Source: JBBDMC01 sp963775235 | GTDB taxonomy: Bacteria > Pseudomonadota > Alphaproteobacteria > Rhizobiales > Kaistiaceae | NCBI GenBank assembly: GCA_963775235.1 | Contig: CAVZHY010000006.1 | Coordinates: 62,001-126,000, forward strand | Direction: 5' to 3' | DNA length: 64,000 bases | In this document: one piece after another, positions 45,519 through 54,329 of the stretch | Layout of the letters: each line of letters begins with the position of its first letter | How positions within the stretch are numbered: position 1 is the first letter of the stretch | Program-made: the position numbers and the translations under genes | Notes under the pieces: model-generated | The model's input: the letters and a program-made list of their open reading frames with translations, nothing else | What the model was told of the DNA's origin: nothing | Database searches by the model: none

Positions 45519-48104
45519 CTAGTGCCGCTCGACGAAGGAGTCGAGCACGCGCTTCTGCCCGGCCTTGTCGAAGTTGATGGTGAGCTTGTTGCCGTCGATG
45601 GTGGCGATCACGCCGTAGCCGAATTTCTGGTGGAAGACGCGCTCGCCGACCGCGTAGTCGGACGTTCCGCCAATGACGCTCTTCGCCACCAGTTCGCCCT
45701 CGATCTGCCGCGGACCCGACGCCAGCGGGTTGTCGAAGCCGCGCTTGCCGTTGGTCTTGCCGCCGGCGCGCTCGCGGTTCTTCTGCGCCCGCTGCCAGCC
45801 CGGCGTGCCGTAGGTATTGGCGAAGGGGTCGCGGGTGTCGAAGCGGCTGGCGCCATACGCGCCCTGACCGTAGCCGCCGTAGCTCGTCGCCTCCTCGACC
45901 ACCTCGACGTGGTCCTCCGGCAGCTCGTCGAGAAACCGCGACGGGATCGAAGATTGCCACAGGCCGTGCATGCGCCGGTTGGCGGCGAAGCGGATATAGG
46001 CGCGCTTCTTCGCCCGCGTGATGCCGACGTAGGCGAGGCGGCGTTCTTCCTCGAGGCCCGCGCGGCCCTGCTCGTCGAGCGTGCGCTGCGAGGGGAAAAG
46101 GCCCTCTTCCCAGCCGGGAAGGAAGACGATGTCGAACTCCAGCCCCTTGGCGGAGTGGAGCGTCATGATGTTGACGGCGTCGGTGCCGCCTTCGGCGTCG
46201 GCATCCATGACCAGCGAGACGTGCTCCAGGAAGCCGGTGAGGGTGTCGAACTCCTCCATGGAGCGGACGAGCTCCTTCAGGTTCTCCAGCCGCCCCGGCG
46301 AGTCGGCCGAGCGGTCCTGCTGCCACATCTCGGTGTAGCCGGACTCCTCCAGCACGATCTCGGCGAGCTCGGTGTGGGGCAGGTGGTCCAGTTGCCCGCG
46401 CCAGCGGGTGAACGCGGCCAGAAGGTCGCGGAGCGCGGTGCGCGTGCGCGCGTTGATCTCGTCCGTGTCGACCATCTCCGCCGCCGCCTCGGTCAGCGAC
46501 ACACGGCGCGTGCGCGCGCGGTCGTGCAACAGCTTCACGGTAGTCTCGCCGATCCCGCGCCGCGGCGTGTTGATGATGCGCTCGAAGGCGAGGTCGTCGG
46601 CCGGCTGGGCGACGACGCGGAGGTACGCCAGCGCGTCGCGGATTTCCAGGCGCTCGTAGAATCGCGGGCCGCCGATGACGCGGTAGTTGAGGCCGAGGGT
46701 GACGAAGCGGTCCTCGAACGAACGCATCTGGAACGACGCGCGCACCAGGATCGCCATCTCGTTCAGCGAAAACCCCTGGTGCTGGAGCTGCTCGATCTCC
46801 TCGCCGACGGCGCGCGCTTCTTCCTCCGAGTCCCACGACGAGGCGACGATGACGCGCGGCGCTTCCGCGTCGTCGGTGTCGGTGAAAAGCGTCTTGCCGA
46901 GCCGGCCCTCGTTGTGGGCGATGAGGTGCGAGGCGGTGCCGAGGATATGGCCGGTCGAGCGGTAGTTGCGCTCCAGCCGGATGACTTTCGCGCCGGGGAA
47001 GTCCTTCTCGAACCTGAGGATGTTGTCGACCTCCGCCCCGCGCCAGCCGTAGATCGACTGGTCGTCGTCGCCGACGCAGCAGATGTTGGCTTGGTTACGC
47101 CGCGCCTTCCTTTCTTCACTGGCCTCCTCGTGGGCCACGCCACCTCTCCCCGTTGGGGAGAGAGCCTGCCCCCGACTTGATCGGGGGTCGGATCGAGCCG
47201 CGTCAGCGGGTCGATCCGGGTGAGGGGGAAGCGCCCCCTCCGCCTCCCGGTGCTGCGCCAGCAGGCGGAGCCACAGGTATTGGGCGACGTTGGTGTCCTG
47301 GTATTCGTCCACCAGCATGTAGCGGAAGCGATTGTGGTAGTCGGCGAGCACGTCTGGGTGGCCGCGCAATATCCTGAGCGGCTCCAGCACGAGGTCGCCG
47401 AAGTCGGCGGCGTTCAGCACCTTCAGCCGCTCCTGGTAGGCGGCGTAGAGCGCCTTGCCGCGGCCGTCTGCGAAGGCGCGCCCGTCGATCTCCGGCACGT
47501 CGGCGGGGGCGAGGCCGCGGTTCTTCCAGTGGTCGATGAGCCCGGCGAGCTGGCGCGCCGGCCAGCGTTTCTCGTCGATGTTGGCGGCCTGGATGATCTG
47601 CTTCATCAGGCGCACCTGGTCGTCGGTGTCGAGGATGGTGAAGGAGGGCTTGAGGCCCACCAGTTCGGCGTGGCGGCGCAGCACCTTGGCGCCGATCGAG
47701 TGGAAGGTGCCGAGCCACTGCATGCCCTCCACCACGCCGCCGATCAGATCACCGACGCGGTTCTTCATCTCGCGCGCCGCCTTGTTGGTGAAGGTGACGG
47801 CGAGGATTTGCGAGGGCCACGCCTTCCGCGTGGCGAGCAGGTGGGCGATCCGGGTGGTCAGCACGCGTGTCTTGCCGGTGCCGGCGCCGGCGAGCACCAG
47901 CACCGGCCCCTCGGTCGCCAGCACCGCCTCGCGCTGCTCGGGGTTGAGCTTGTCGAGATAGGACGCATTCCCCGCCCGCGCCGCCATCGCCCGCGCGGCA
48001 ATGCCGGGGGTCGGGGCAGGCGCCTCTGATCCCTCCCCGCTTGCGGGGAGGGGGGACCGCCCGTCAGGGCGGTGGGTGGGGCGCCGCTCGGCGGGATCGC
48101 TCAT
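45519..48104 (-). CDS. UvrD/PcrA-type ATP-dependent DNA helicase with repeat-derived insertions
   Basis: An 861-residue superfamily 1A 3'-5' helicase of excision repair. Motifs are complete: LNPEQREAV (Q), LAGAGTGKTRVL (I), LAVTFTNKAAREM (Ia), LVDEYQDTN (II), VGDDDQSIYGWRGA (III), RLERNYRST (IV), MTLHSAKGLEFDIVFLPG (V), EEERRLAYVGITRAKK (VI), and the C-terminal tudor-like domain (GERVFHQKFGYGVIATIDGN). Between LLAQ and NICCVGDDD about 50 extra residues (LPPHPDRPADAARSDPRSS... LSPTGRGGVAHE) are encoded by a palindromic element at 47142-47228. The N-terminal PLPASGEGSEAPAPTP comes from a related element at 48031-48084. Both keep the frame open. The start at 48104 (MSDP) fits relatives, which also begin MSD. 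Confidence 0.92.
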   Translation of the reverse strand: MSDPAERRPTHRPDGRSPLPASGEGSEAPAPTPGIAARAMAARAGNASYLDKLNPEQREAVLATEGPVLVLAGAGTGKTRVLTTRIAHLLATRKAWPSQILAVTFTNKAAREMKNRVGDLIGGVVEGMQWLGTFHSIGAKVLRRHAELVGLKPSFTILDTDDQVRLMKQIIQAANIDEKRWPARQLAGLIDHWKNRGLAPADVPEIDGRAFADGRGKALYAAYQERLKVLNAADFGDLVLEPLRILRGHPDVLADYHNRFRYMLVDEYQDTNVAQYLWLRLLAQHREAEGALPPHPDRPADAARSDPRSSRGQALSPTGRGGVAHEEASEERKARRNQANICCVGDDDQSIYGWRGAEVDNILRFEKDFPGAKVIRLERNYRSTGHILGTASHLIAHNEGRLGKTLFTDTDDAEAPRVIVASSWDSEEEARAVGEEIEQLQHQGFSLNEMAILVRASFQMRSFEDRFVTLGLNYRVIGGPRFYERLEIRDALAYLRVVAQPADDLAFERIINTPRRGIGETTVKLLHDRARTRRVSLTEAAAEMVDTDEINARTRTALRDLLAAFTRWRGQLDHLPHTELAEIVLEESGYTEMWQQDRSADSPGRLENLKELVRSMEEFDTLTGFLEHVSLVMDADAEGGTDAVNIMTLHSAKGLEFDIVFLPGWEEGLFPSQRTLDEQGRAGLEEERRLAYVGITRAKKRAYIRFAANRRMHGLWQSSIPSRFLDELPEDHVEVVEEATSYGGYGQGAYGASRFDTRDPFANTYGTPGWQRAQKNRERAGGKTNGKRGFDNPLASGPRQIEGELVAKSVIGGTSDYAVGERVFHQKFGYGVIATIDGNKLTINFDKAGQKRVLDSFVERH
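47142..47228. repeat. Palindromic repeat element read in frame inside the UvrD-type gene
   Basis: Three adjacent hairpins: CTCTCCCC (47144-47151) with GGGGAGAG (47155-47162); CCCCCGA (47169-47175) with TCGGGGG (47181-47187); GGATCGA (47190-47196) with TCGATCC (47211-47217); then GGGTGAGGGGG. This is the kind of dispersed element usually found between genes in alphaproteobacteria. Here it lies inside coding sequence, between helicase motifs II and III, without breaking the frame. Confidence 0.88.
48031..48084. repeat. Palindromic repeat element at the 5' end of the UvrD-type gene
   Basis: CCCTCCCCGC (48031-48040) pairs with GCGGGGAGGG (48043-48052), then ACCGCCC (48056-48062) pairs with GGGCGGT (48067-48073), followed by GGGTGGGG. 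It encodes part of the helicase N-terminus (roughly residues 7-25). It belongs to the same family as the copies at 48199-48257 and 48385-48446. Confidence 0.82.
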
Positions 48105-48198
48105 CGGTCGCTGGGTTCGCACGAATCCATGGGAATGGGAACACTATAGCAACAGATGGGGACGAGGGGCGGTTTCGCGAAGGACGGGGGATTGCCGC

Positions 48199-48446
48199 GT
48201 CCCCCACCCGTCCGCTCGCTGCGCTCGCGTCCACCCTCCCCGCAAGGGGGAGGGAGGGTTCCCGGCATCCGCCTCCCGTGTCCTCCATCGGGAGCGGCGC
48301 TTTGCACCGCCGGGAGAGCGGCCGGGAGAAACGGCTTTCGCGTTCGGTACGTTCGGGCGGGAATCGATCCGAGGATCGAGGACTCCCCTCCCTCCCCCGA
48401 AGCGGGGAGGGTGGCTCCTCGCGCAGCGAGGAGACGGGTGGGGGTC
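48199..48446. repeat. Two further palindromic repeat copies between the UvrD-type gene and the DUF488 gene
   Basis: The copy at about 48199-48257 reads CCCCCACCCGT, a short hairpin (CGCTCGCTGCGCTCGCG) and CCACCCTCCCCGCAAGGGGGAGGG. The copy at 48385-48446 has the reverse order: CCCTCCCTCCCCCGAAGCGGGGAGGG, a hairpin (CTCCTCGCGCAGCGAGGAG), then ACGGGTGGGGG. They face opposite ways. The whole stretch 48105-48638 holds no gene I can support; reading frames across it are products of the repeats. Confidence 0.8.
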
Positions 48447-48638
48447 TCAAAAAGAAGATCGAGGCTGTCTTGTTTGTAGGACAGCCCGTAGGGCGGAATA
48501 GCGAAGCGTATTCCGCCTTCTCTGTGCAGCCCACGTCACCGACCGCCCGGCCGGCGAGCGGCCTAACGCGCGATCCCCGGGGAATCGTCCCCGTATTTCG
48601 CGTTGCTTCACCCTGGCGGCGCGCTAACTTCACCCGCG

Positions 48639-49007
48639 ATGAAGAAAGTCACATCGACCGCCGTCAGACTCAAGCGCGCATATGAAAAACCCGCAGCCGC
48701 GGATGGCACGCGTGTTCTTGTCGATCGGCTTTGGCCGCGCGGGGTGAAGAAGTCGGAAGCGGCAATCGATCTGTGGGTCAAGGACCTTGCCCCCAGCACC
48801 GAGCTGCGGAAGTGGTTCGGCCACGACCCTGAACGCTGGGCCGAGTTCAGGCGCCGCTATGCCGCCGAGCTCCGTGAAGGCGCCGGGCAGCTCGAGGACC
48901 TGCGCGAGCTGGCGCGGCGCGGCCCCGTTACGCTGATCTATGCCGCGCGCGATCAGGAGCACAACGAAGCGGTGATCATCCGCCAGATGCTGGTGGGCCG
49001 GGCATAA
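48639..49007 (+). CDS. DUF488 family protein
   Basis: A 122-residue protein of the DUF488 family. Typical features are VRLKRAYEKPAAADGTRVLVDRLWPRGVKK near the start, LAPSTELRKWFGHDPERWAEFRRRY in the middle and GPVTLIYAARDQEHNEAVIIRQML at the end. The biochemical role of this family is not established. ATG 48639 matches the normal family start; an upstream in-frame start at 48603 lies in repeat-rich sequence. Confidence 0.88.
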   Translation: MKKVTSTAVRLKRAYEKPAAADGTRVLVDRLWPRGVKKSEAAIDLWVKDLAPSTELRKWFGHDPERWAEFRRRYAAELREGAGQLEDLRELARRGPVTLIYAARDQEHNEAVIIRQMLVGRA

Positions 49008-49535
49008 CGCCCCCGATCCGCCCCCTCCAGAACACCCGCGAAAAATAAGTTATCCCCGCGCCGTAAACCCCTCCGATAATCATCGCCATCCTCGCCCGCA
49101 AAGGGGCGCGCTCATGAGGCGTCGTCAGCGTGGGGCGGGGTGCGGCGCCTGCGGCGCGCTTCCGTCAGGGAGCGACCGGCAGCGAGGACAAAACCCTTTG
49201 GGCAAACCTCGCGGCCGGCAGGGGGACGACGGTCCCCTACGTCTCGGGAGGCCCGCGTGAGATCGCCCGCCGGCACTACGACCGGCTGCCAGGAGCTGGC
49301 CTTAAGGGCGGGGAACAAGCCGGAGCCGCAAATGGCCGAGGCTCCCCGTTCCGGAGCGCGATAACGCGGGTCGTCAAATCGCTGCGGCGGGCGCGCATGA
49401 AGCGCCCCCTCAGACTACTGGATTGGCGTTCCATGAGCGCCCGCCACCCCTTGTCATCAAGGGGGACCGAAAGAAGGGAAGGACAGGGGCAGAACCCGGA
49501 GCGGAATCCGCCCGCGGGAACGATGAGGCGCGTCG
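49008..49535. other. 528-bp intergenic region, no assigned gene
   Basis: A GC-rich stretch between DUF488 and the HIT gene. A plus-strand frame (49130-49642) crosses it but continues antisense into the HIT gene and has an Arg/Gly-rich composition unlike a normal protein. I see no tRNA, no two-piece tmRNA tag and no known riboswitch core. Short inverted repeats are present. It could hold an unrecognised structured RNA or a degraded gene; I cannot decide. Confidence 0.4.
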
Positions 49536-49961
49536 CTACTTCAGCGCCCGGCGAATTTTGGCGGCGTGCTCGGCGAGCTGGCTCGGGTCGGCCATCCCGC
49601 CGAGGTGCGGCTTCAGCGGGATGCCCTCGATGCGCGGGATGACGTGGAAGTGCAGGTGGAACACCGACTGGCCCGAGGCCGGCTCGTTGAACTGCATCAC
49701 CGTCACGCCGTCGGCGTCGAAGGCTTCCTTGACGGCGCGGGCGACCTTCTGCACCACCGCCATCACCGGGGCGAACGTCGCCGGGTCGGCGTCGAGCAGG
49801 TTGCGCGAGGCGGCGCGTGGAAGCACCAGCGTGTGGCCGGCGCCCTGCGGCATCACGTCCATGATGGCGACGGCGTGCTCGTCTTCGTAAACGCGGGTTG
49901 ACGGCATCTCGTCCCGCAGGATCTGGGCGAAGATGTTGTCGGGATCGTAGGCTTCGGTCAT
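49536..49961 (-). CDS. HIT family nucleotide hydrolase
   Basis: A 141-residue histidine triad protein; relatives hydrolyse purine nucleoside phosphoramidates or related dinucleotides. The triad appears as VFHLHFHVIPR (H-x-H-x-H, residues ~100-104), preceded by IFAQILRDEMPSTRVYEDEHAVAIMD and GHTLVLPR, the usual order of an HinT-like enzyme. The C-terminus ends in a helix (LAEHAAKIRRALK). It is upstream of and on the same strand as no closely linked gene. Confidence 0.92.
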   Translation of the reverse strand: MTEAYDPDNIFAQILRDEMPSTRVYEDEHAVAIMDVMPQGAGHTLVLPRAASRNLLDADPATFAPVMAVVQKVARAVKEAFDADGVTVMQFNEPASGQSVFHLHFHVIPRIEGIPLKPHLGGMADPSQLAEHAAKIRRALK

Positions 49962-50020
49962 GGCGATGGCACCCCGGTCAGCGGTCCGCGAAAGGGCATA
50001 GCCGTTTCCGCGCCGACTGC

Positions 50021-51283
<1,263 letters not shown>

Positions 51284-51319
51284 CTTAGGCCGTGCGTGGC
51301 CCGGCGCAAGCTCTCGCCA

Positions 51320-52084
51320 TCATTCTGCGTCGGGGTCGAAGCCCTCGAAGATGATCTGGTCGGCCCAGCGCTTCGCCCGGCCGCGGTCTGCTGCAGTGCG
51401 GACAGTCCAGGTCAGGATCGGCGGCCCGCTGATGCGGCGCAGCGCGAGCGGCGCCAAAGCTGGCATCGCCTTGATGCCGTACGCGATGAAACTCGGCAGC
51501 GTAAGCGGCGCCGAAAGAAGGTGGCGGTTGGCGAGACGTGCGGCGCTCGACAGATGACGCCAGTCGACGCGCGGGAAATTGTCAGCGGTAAGGCCGCGTC
51601 GAATCTCCGGCGCCAGCCGACGCATCTCGGCCATCGAGCGCGGGTCGAATGACATGACGGCGACCGGCCCGATGTACGTCGACAGAGCGGCTGCCACCGC
51701 AGCTTCAAGCCGGCGGTCGGCGCTCCACGTGCTTTTGATCTCGATCACCAGCGGCACCCGTCCGTCGACCACGTCGAGCAGCTCTTCCAGCGTTGGAATG
51801 CGAGCGTCGCCGTGCCTGAAGCGTATGGCCCTCAGTTCGCCGAGCGAAACCACGCCCATCGGGCCCTTGCCTTCGGTGAGCCGCTGCAGGGTGTGGTCGT
51901 GAAAGACGACCACCTTGCCGTCGGCGGTTGCCTGCACGTCGCATTCGATGGCGAAGTTGTGCTCGATGGCGGCCGCGGCGGCTGCGAGCGTATTCTCGAT
52001 GCGGCCGGCGGCGGCGTCATGATAGCCACGGTGCGCAATCGGGCGAGCCGTCAGCCAGTCCACTGCGGCCAGAGGTGCGCTCAA
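51320..52084 (-). CDS. Glycerophosphodiester phosphodiesterase
   Basis: A 254-residue TIM-barrel GDPD enzyme that releases sn-glycerol 3-phosphate from deacylated phospholipids. Catalytic and metal residues are seen in PIAHRGYHDAAAGRIENTL (His, Arg, Glu), FAIECDVQATADGKVVVFHDHTLQRLT (E-x-D and His), PLVIEIKST (Glu) and ILTWTVRT near the end. No signal peptide, so probably cytoplasmic. It overlaps the upstream RidA gene by a few bases, implying co-translation. Confidence 0.92.
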   Translation of the reverse strand: MSAPLAAVDWLTARPIAHRGYHDAAAGRIENTLAAAAAAIEHNFAIECDVQATADGKVVVFHDHTLQRLTEGKGPMGVVSLGELRAIRFRHGDARIPTLEELLDVVDGRVPLVIEIKSTWSADRRLEAAVAAALSTYIGPVAVMSFDPRSMAEMRRLAPEIRRGLTADNFPRVDWRHLSSAARLANRHLLSAPLTLPSFIAYGIKAMPALAPLALRRISGPPILTWTVRTAADRGRAKRWADQIIFEGFDPDAE

Positions 52085-52545
52085 GCGATCTCCGCGATCG
52101 CGTCGACTTCGACGGCGACGTTTCGCGGCAGTGCCGCGGCAGCGACCGCCGAACGGCTATGTCGGCCGCGTTCTCCCAGAACGTCGACGATGAAGTCCGA
52201 GCAGCCGTTGATCACCAGATGTGGCTCGGTGAAATCGGGAACCGCGTTGACGAAGCCGGTGAGCTTCACCACCCGTTTGACCTTCTCGAGATCGCCCAGT
52301 GCGGCGTTGAGGTTGGCGAGAATGTTGATGGCGCAAATACGCGCACCGGCCTGGGCCTGCTCGACGGTCAGGTCCTTGCCGACCTTGCCGACGACCTTGG
52401 TGCCGTCGGCGGCAATCGAGATCTGGCCCGAGATAAATATGAGGTTTCCGCTGATGACCGTGGGAACGTAGTTGGCGGCCGGCGCCGCCGGGGCAGGCAG
52501 AACGACGCCCATTGCCCTCAAAACTGATGTGGCGGTTTCGGCCAT
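52081..52545 (-). CDS. RidA family (YjgF/UK114) reactive-intermediate deaminase-like protein
   Basis: A 154-residue protein of the RidA superfamily; RidA hydrolyses enamine/imine intermediates. The fold is marked by NYVPTVISGNLIFISGQIS, then AQAGARICAINILANLNAALGDLEKV, VVKLTGFVNAVPDF, GERGRHSRSAVAAAALPRNVAVEVDAIA; the Arg of ...GRHSRSAVAA... takes the place of the active-site Arg region. The longer spacing resembles the Rid4-7 subgroups rather than classical RidA, so activity may differ. ATG 52545 follows AAGGACAACGCGGAA; the frame is open upstream but antisense to dinB. Confidence 0.86.
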   Translation of the reverse strand: MAETATSVLRAMGVVLPAPAAPAANYVPTVISGNLIFISGQISIAADGTKVVGKVGKDLTVEQAQAGARICAINILANLNAALGDLEKVKRVVKLTGFVNAVPDFTEPHLVINGCSDFIVDVLGERGRHSRSAVAAAALPRNVAVEVDAIAEIA

Positions 52546-52612
52546 TTCCGCGTTGTCCTTCCTTGACGAGACCGGCCGCTCTTTCGCCCAAAACTCCAAT
52601 GTTCGCAAGAGA

Positions 52613-53929
52613 TCAATGCTTGTGGGGCCGCGGCCGAGGTTCGCAAGCCGCACCGGAATCGAACATGAGCCCGAGCCCGACCGCATCGGTGCCGAACCGG
52701 TCACGGATCGAATCGACCGCCGCCTCGGCCACTGCGCGTCTGCGGGCGCCTGGATCGACGAGATCGTCAGGGTCTGCGAGGCGTGGATCGACGAACTCGG
52801 ATACGCCGATGCCGATCAGACGAAAGCGGGTGCCGTCGGCCTCGCGGGCAAGCATCTCGGCTCCGGCGGTGAAGATGCGGTCGGCGAGGCGGGTCGGGTC
52901 GCCAAGCTGGCGGCTGCGGGTCCGGACGCGGAAATCATGGGTCTTGAGCTTCAGCGTGACGGTGAGGCCGGCAAGTTCCGCCTTCTTCAGCCGGCGGGAG
53001 ACCTTCTCGGCCAGCGCGCGCAGGATCGCCTTCAGCGCGTGCGGGTCGGCGATATCCTCGCCGAAGGTGGTCTCGGCGCTCACGCTCTTCGCCTCGCCGC
53101 GCGGCTCCACGGTGCGGGTATCCTTCGCCCGCGCCAGCCGCGCGAGCCTCAGGCCGATCGAGCCGTACCGGCGCCCCAGTTCCGCCTCCTCGATTTTCTG
53201 CAGCGCGCCGATGGTGCGTATGCCGTCGGCGGCAAGCCGCGCAGCAAACGTCTTGCCGACGCCCCAGATCAGGCCGACCGGCCTGTCGGCGAGGAATGCC
53301 ACGGCCTCGGCCTCGCCGATGAGCGAGAAGCCGCGCGGTTTGCCGAGGTCGGAGGCGACCTTGGCGAGGAACATGTTGAACGACAGGCCGATGGAGACCG
53401 TGATGCCGATCTCGTTTTCGATGCGCCGTTGCAGGCGGGCAAGTGTCATGGCCGGGGAGGCGCGGTGGAGTTGTTCAGTGCCGGAAAGGTCCATGAATGC
53501 CTCGTCGATCGATATCGGCTCGACCAGCGGCGTCTGCTCCAGCATCAGCGCGCGGATTTGCCGGCCGACGCCCACGTACTTCTCGAAGTTGGGATGGATC
53601 ACCACGGCGTCCGGGCAGGCCTTCAGCGCCTGGAACATGGGCATGGCCGAATGGACGCCGCGAATGCGAGCGACATAGCAGGCTGTCGCCACCACGCCGC
53701 GCTGGCCGCCGCCGACGATTACCGGTTTGTCGGCAAGCGAGGGATCGTCACGCTTTTCGATTGCCGCATAGAAGGCATCGCAGTCGAGATGGGCAATCGC
53801 CAGCCGGTGGATTTCGGCGTGGCGGAGAAGGCGCGGCGAGCCGCACTTCGGGCAGCGGGAGCCCGGCGCCGGCGACAGGCAGTCGCGGCAGAAACCGGGA
53901 ACGCCCGCATCGATGGCTGGTGTCGCCAT
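52613..53929 (-). CDS. dinB: DNA polymerase IV (DinB) with N-terminal zinc knuckle
   Basis: A 438-residue Y-family translesion polymerase. The first ~35 residues carry C-x2-C...C-x2-C (FCRDC, RCPKCG), an N-terminal zinc knuckle seen in one class of alphaproteobacterial DinB. The palm has catalytic acids in AHLDCDAFYAAIEKRDDP and SIDEAFMDLSG; GVVATACYVARIRGVHSAMPM is the fingers motif and KVASDLGKPRGFSLI and LIWGVGKTFAARLAADGI (helix-hairpin-helix thumb) follow. The little-finger domain spans ~265-390. The C-terminal ~45 residues lack a clear clamp-binding motif that I can name. Confidence 0.94.
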   Translation of the reverse strand: MATPAIDAGVPGFCRDCLSPAPGSRCPKCGSPRLLRHAEIHRLAIAHLDCDAFYAAIEKRDDPSLADKPVIVGGGQRGVVATACYVARIRGVHSAMPMFQALKACPDAVVIHPNFEKYVGVGRQIRALMLEQTPLVEPISIDEAFMDLSGTEQLHRASPAMTLARLQRRIENEIGITVSIGLSFNMFLAKVASDLGKPRGFSLIGEAEAVAFLADRPVGLIWGVGKTFAARLAADGIRTIGALQKIEEAELGRRYGSIGLRLARLARAKDTRTVEPRGEAKSVSAETTFGEDIADPHALKAILRALAEKVSRRLKKAELAGLTVTLKLKTHDFRVRTRSRQLGDPTRLADRIFTAGAEMLAREADGTRFRLIGIGVSEFVDPRLADPDDLVDPGARRRAVAEAAVDSIRDRFGTDAVGLGLMFDSGAACEPRPRPHKH

Positions 53930-54041
53930 GGGTTGGGGAGGCTAGCCGGCCACGCCGGGCGGCGCAATCATCGCCTTCGGCGGCCTTGCCGGGCGAAAAG
54001 CCGCTCTGCTATAGGGCGCCTGTTCATCCCGGATTTCCCCC

Positions 54042-54329
54042 ATGTCGGTCGACAAAGCCACCGTCAAGCGTGTCGCCCGCCTCGCGCGAATCGCCGTGAG
54101 CGACGACGAGGCGGAGGCGCTGAGGGCCGATCTCAATGCGATCCTGGGCTTCGTCGAGCAATTGAACGAGGTCGACGTGGTCGGGGTGGAACCCATGAGG
54201 GCCGTGGTGCCGATGACCATGAAGGAGCGCGAGGACATCGTTACCGAGGGCGACAACGCCGGGCAGATCGTTGCCAATGCGCCCGCCGCCGAAGGGACGC
54301 TGTTCCAGGTCCCGAAGGTGGTCGAGTGA
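54042..54329 (+). CDS. gatC: Glutamyl-tRNA(Gln)/aspartyl-tRNA(Asn) amidotransferase subunit C
   Basis: The 95-residue stabilising subunit of GatCAB, which converts mischarged Glu-tRNA(Gln) and Asp-tRNA(Asn). SVDKATVKRVARLARIAV is the family start, followed by LNAILGFVEQLNEVDVVGVEPM and the C-terminal belt (REDIVTEGDNAGQIVANAPAAEGTLFQVPKVVE). The stop overlaps the gatA GTG. Confidence 0.96.
   Translation: MSVDKATVKRVARLARIAVSDDEAEALRADLNAILGFVEQLNEVDVVGVEPMRAVVPMTMKEREDIVTEGDNAGQIVANAPAAEGTLFQVPKVVE

Noticed and set aside
48031..48446. CRISPR-like array
   Set aside because: The repeats differ in sequence, face different directions, and lack regular unique spacers; no cas genes are present.
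49130..49642. A 170-residue plus-strand protein
   Set aside because: It runs antisense into the HIT gene and its composition is typical of GC-rich non-coding frames.
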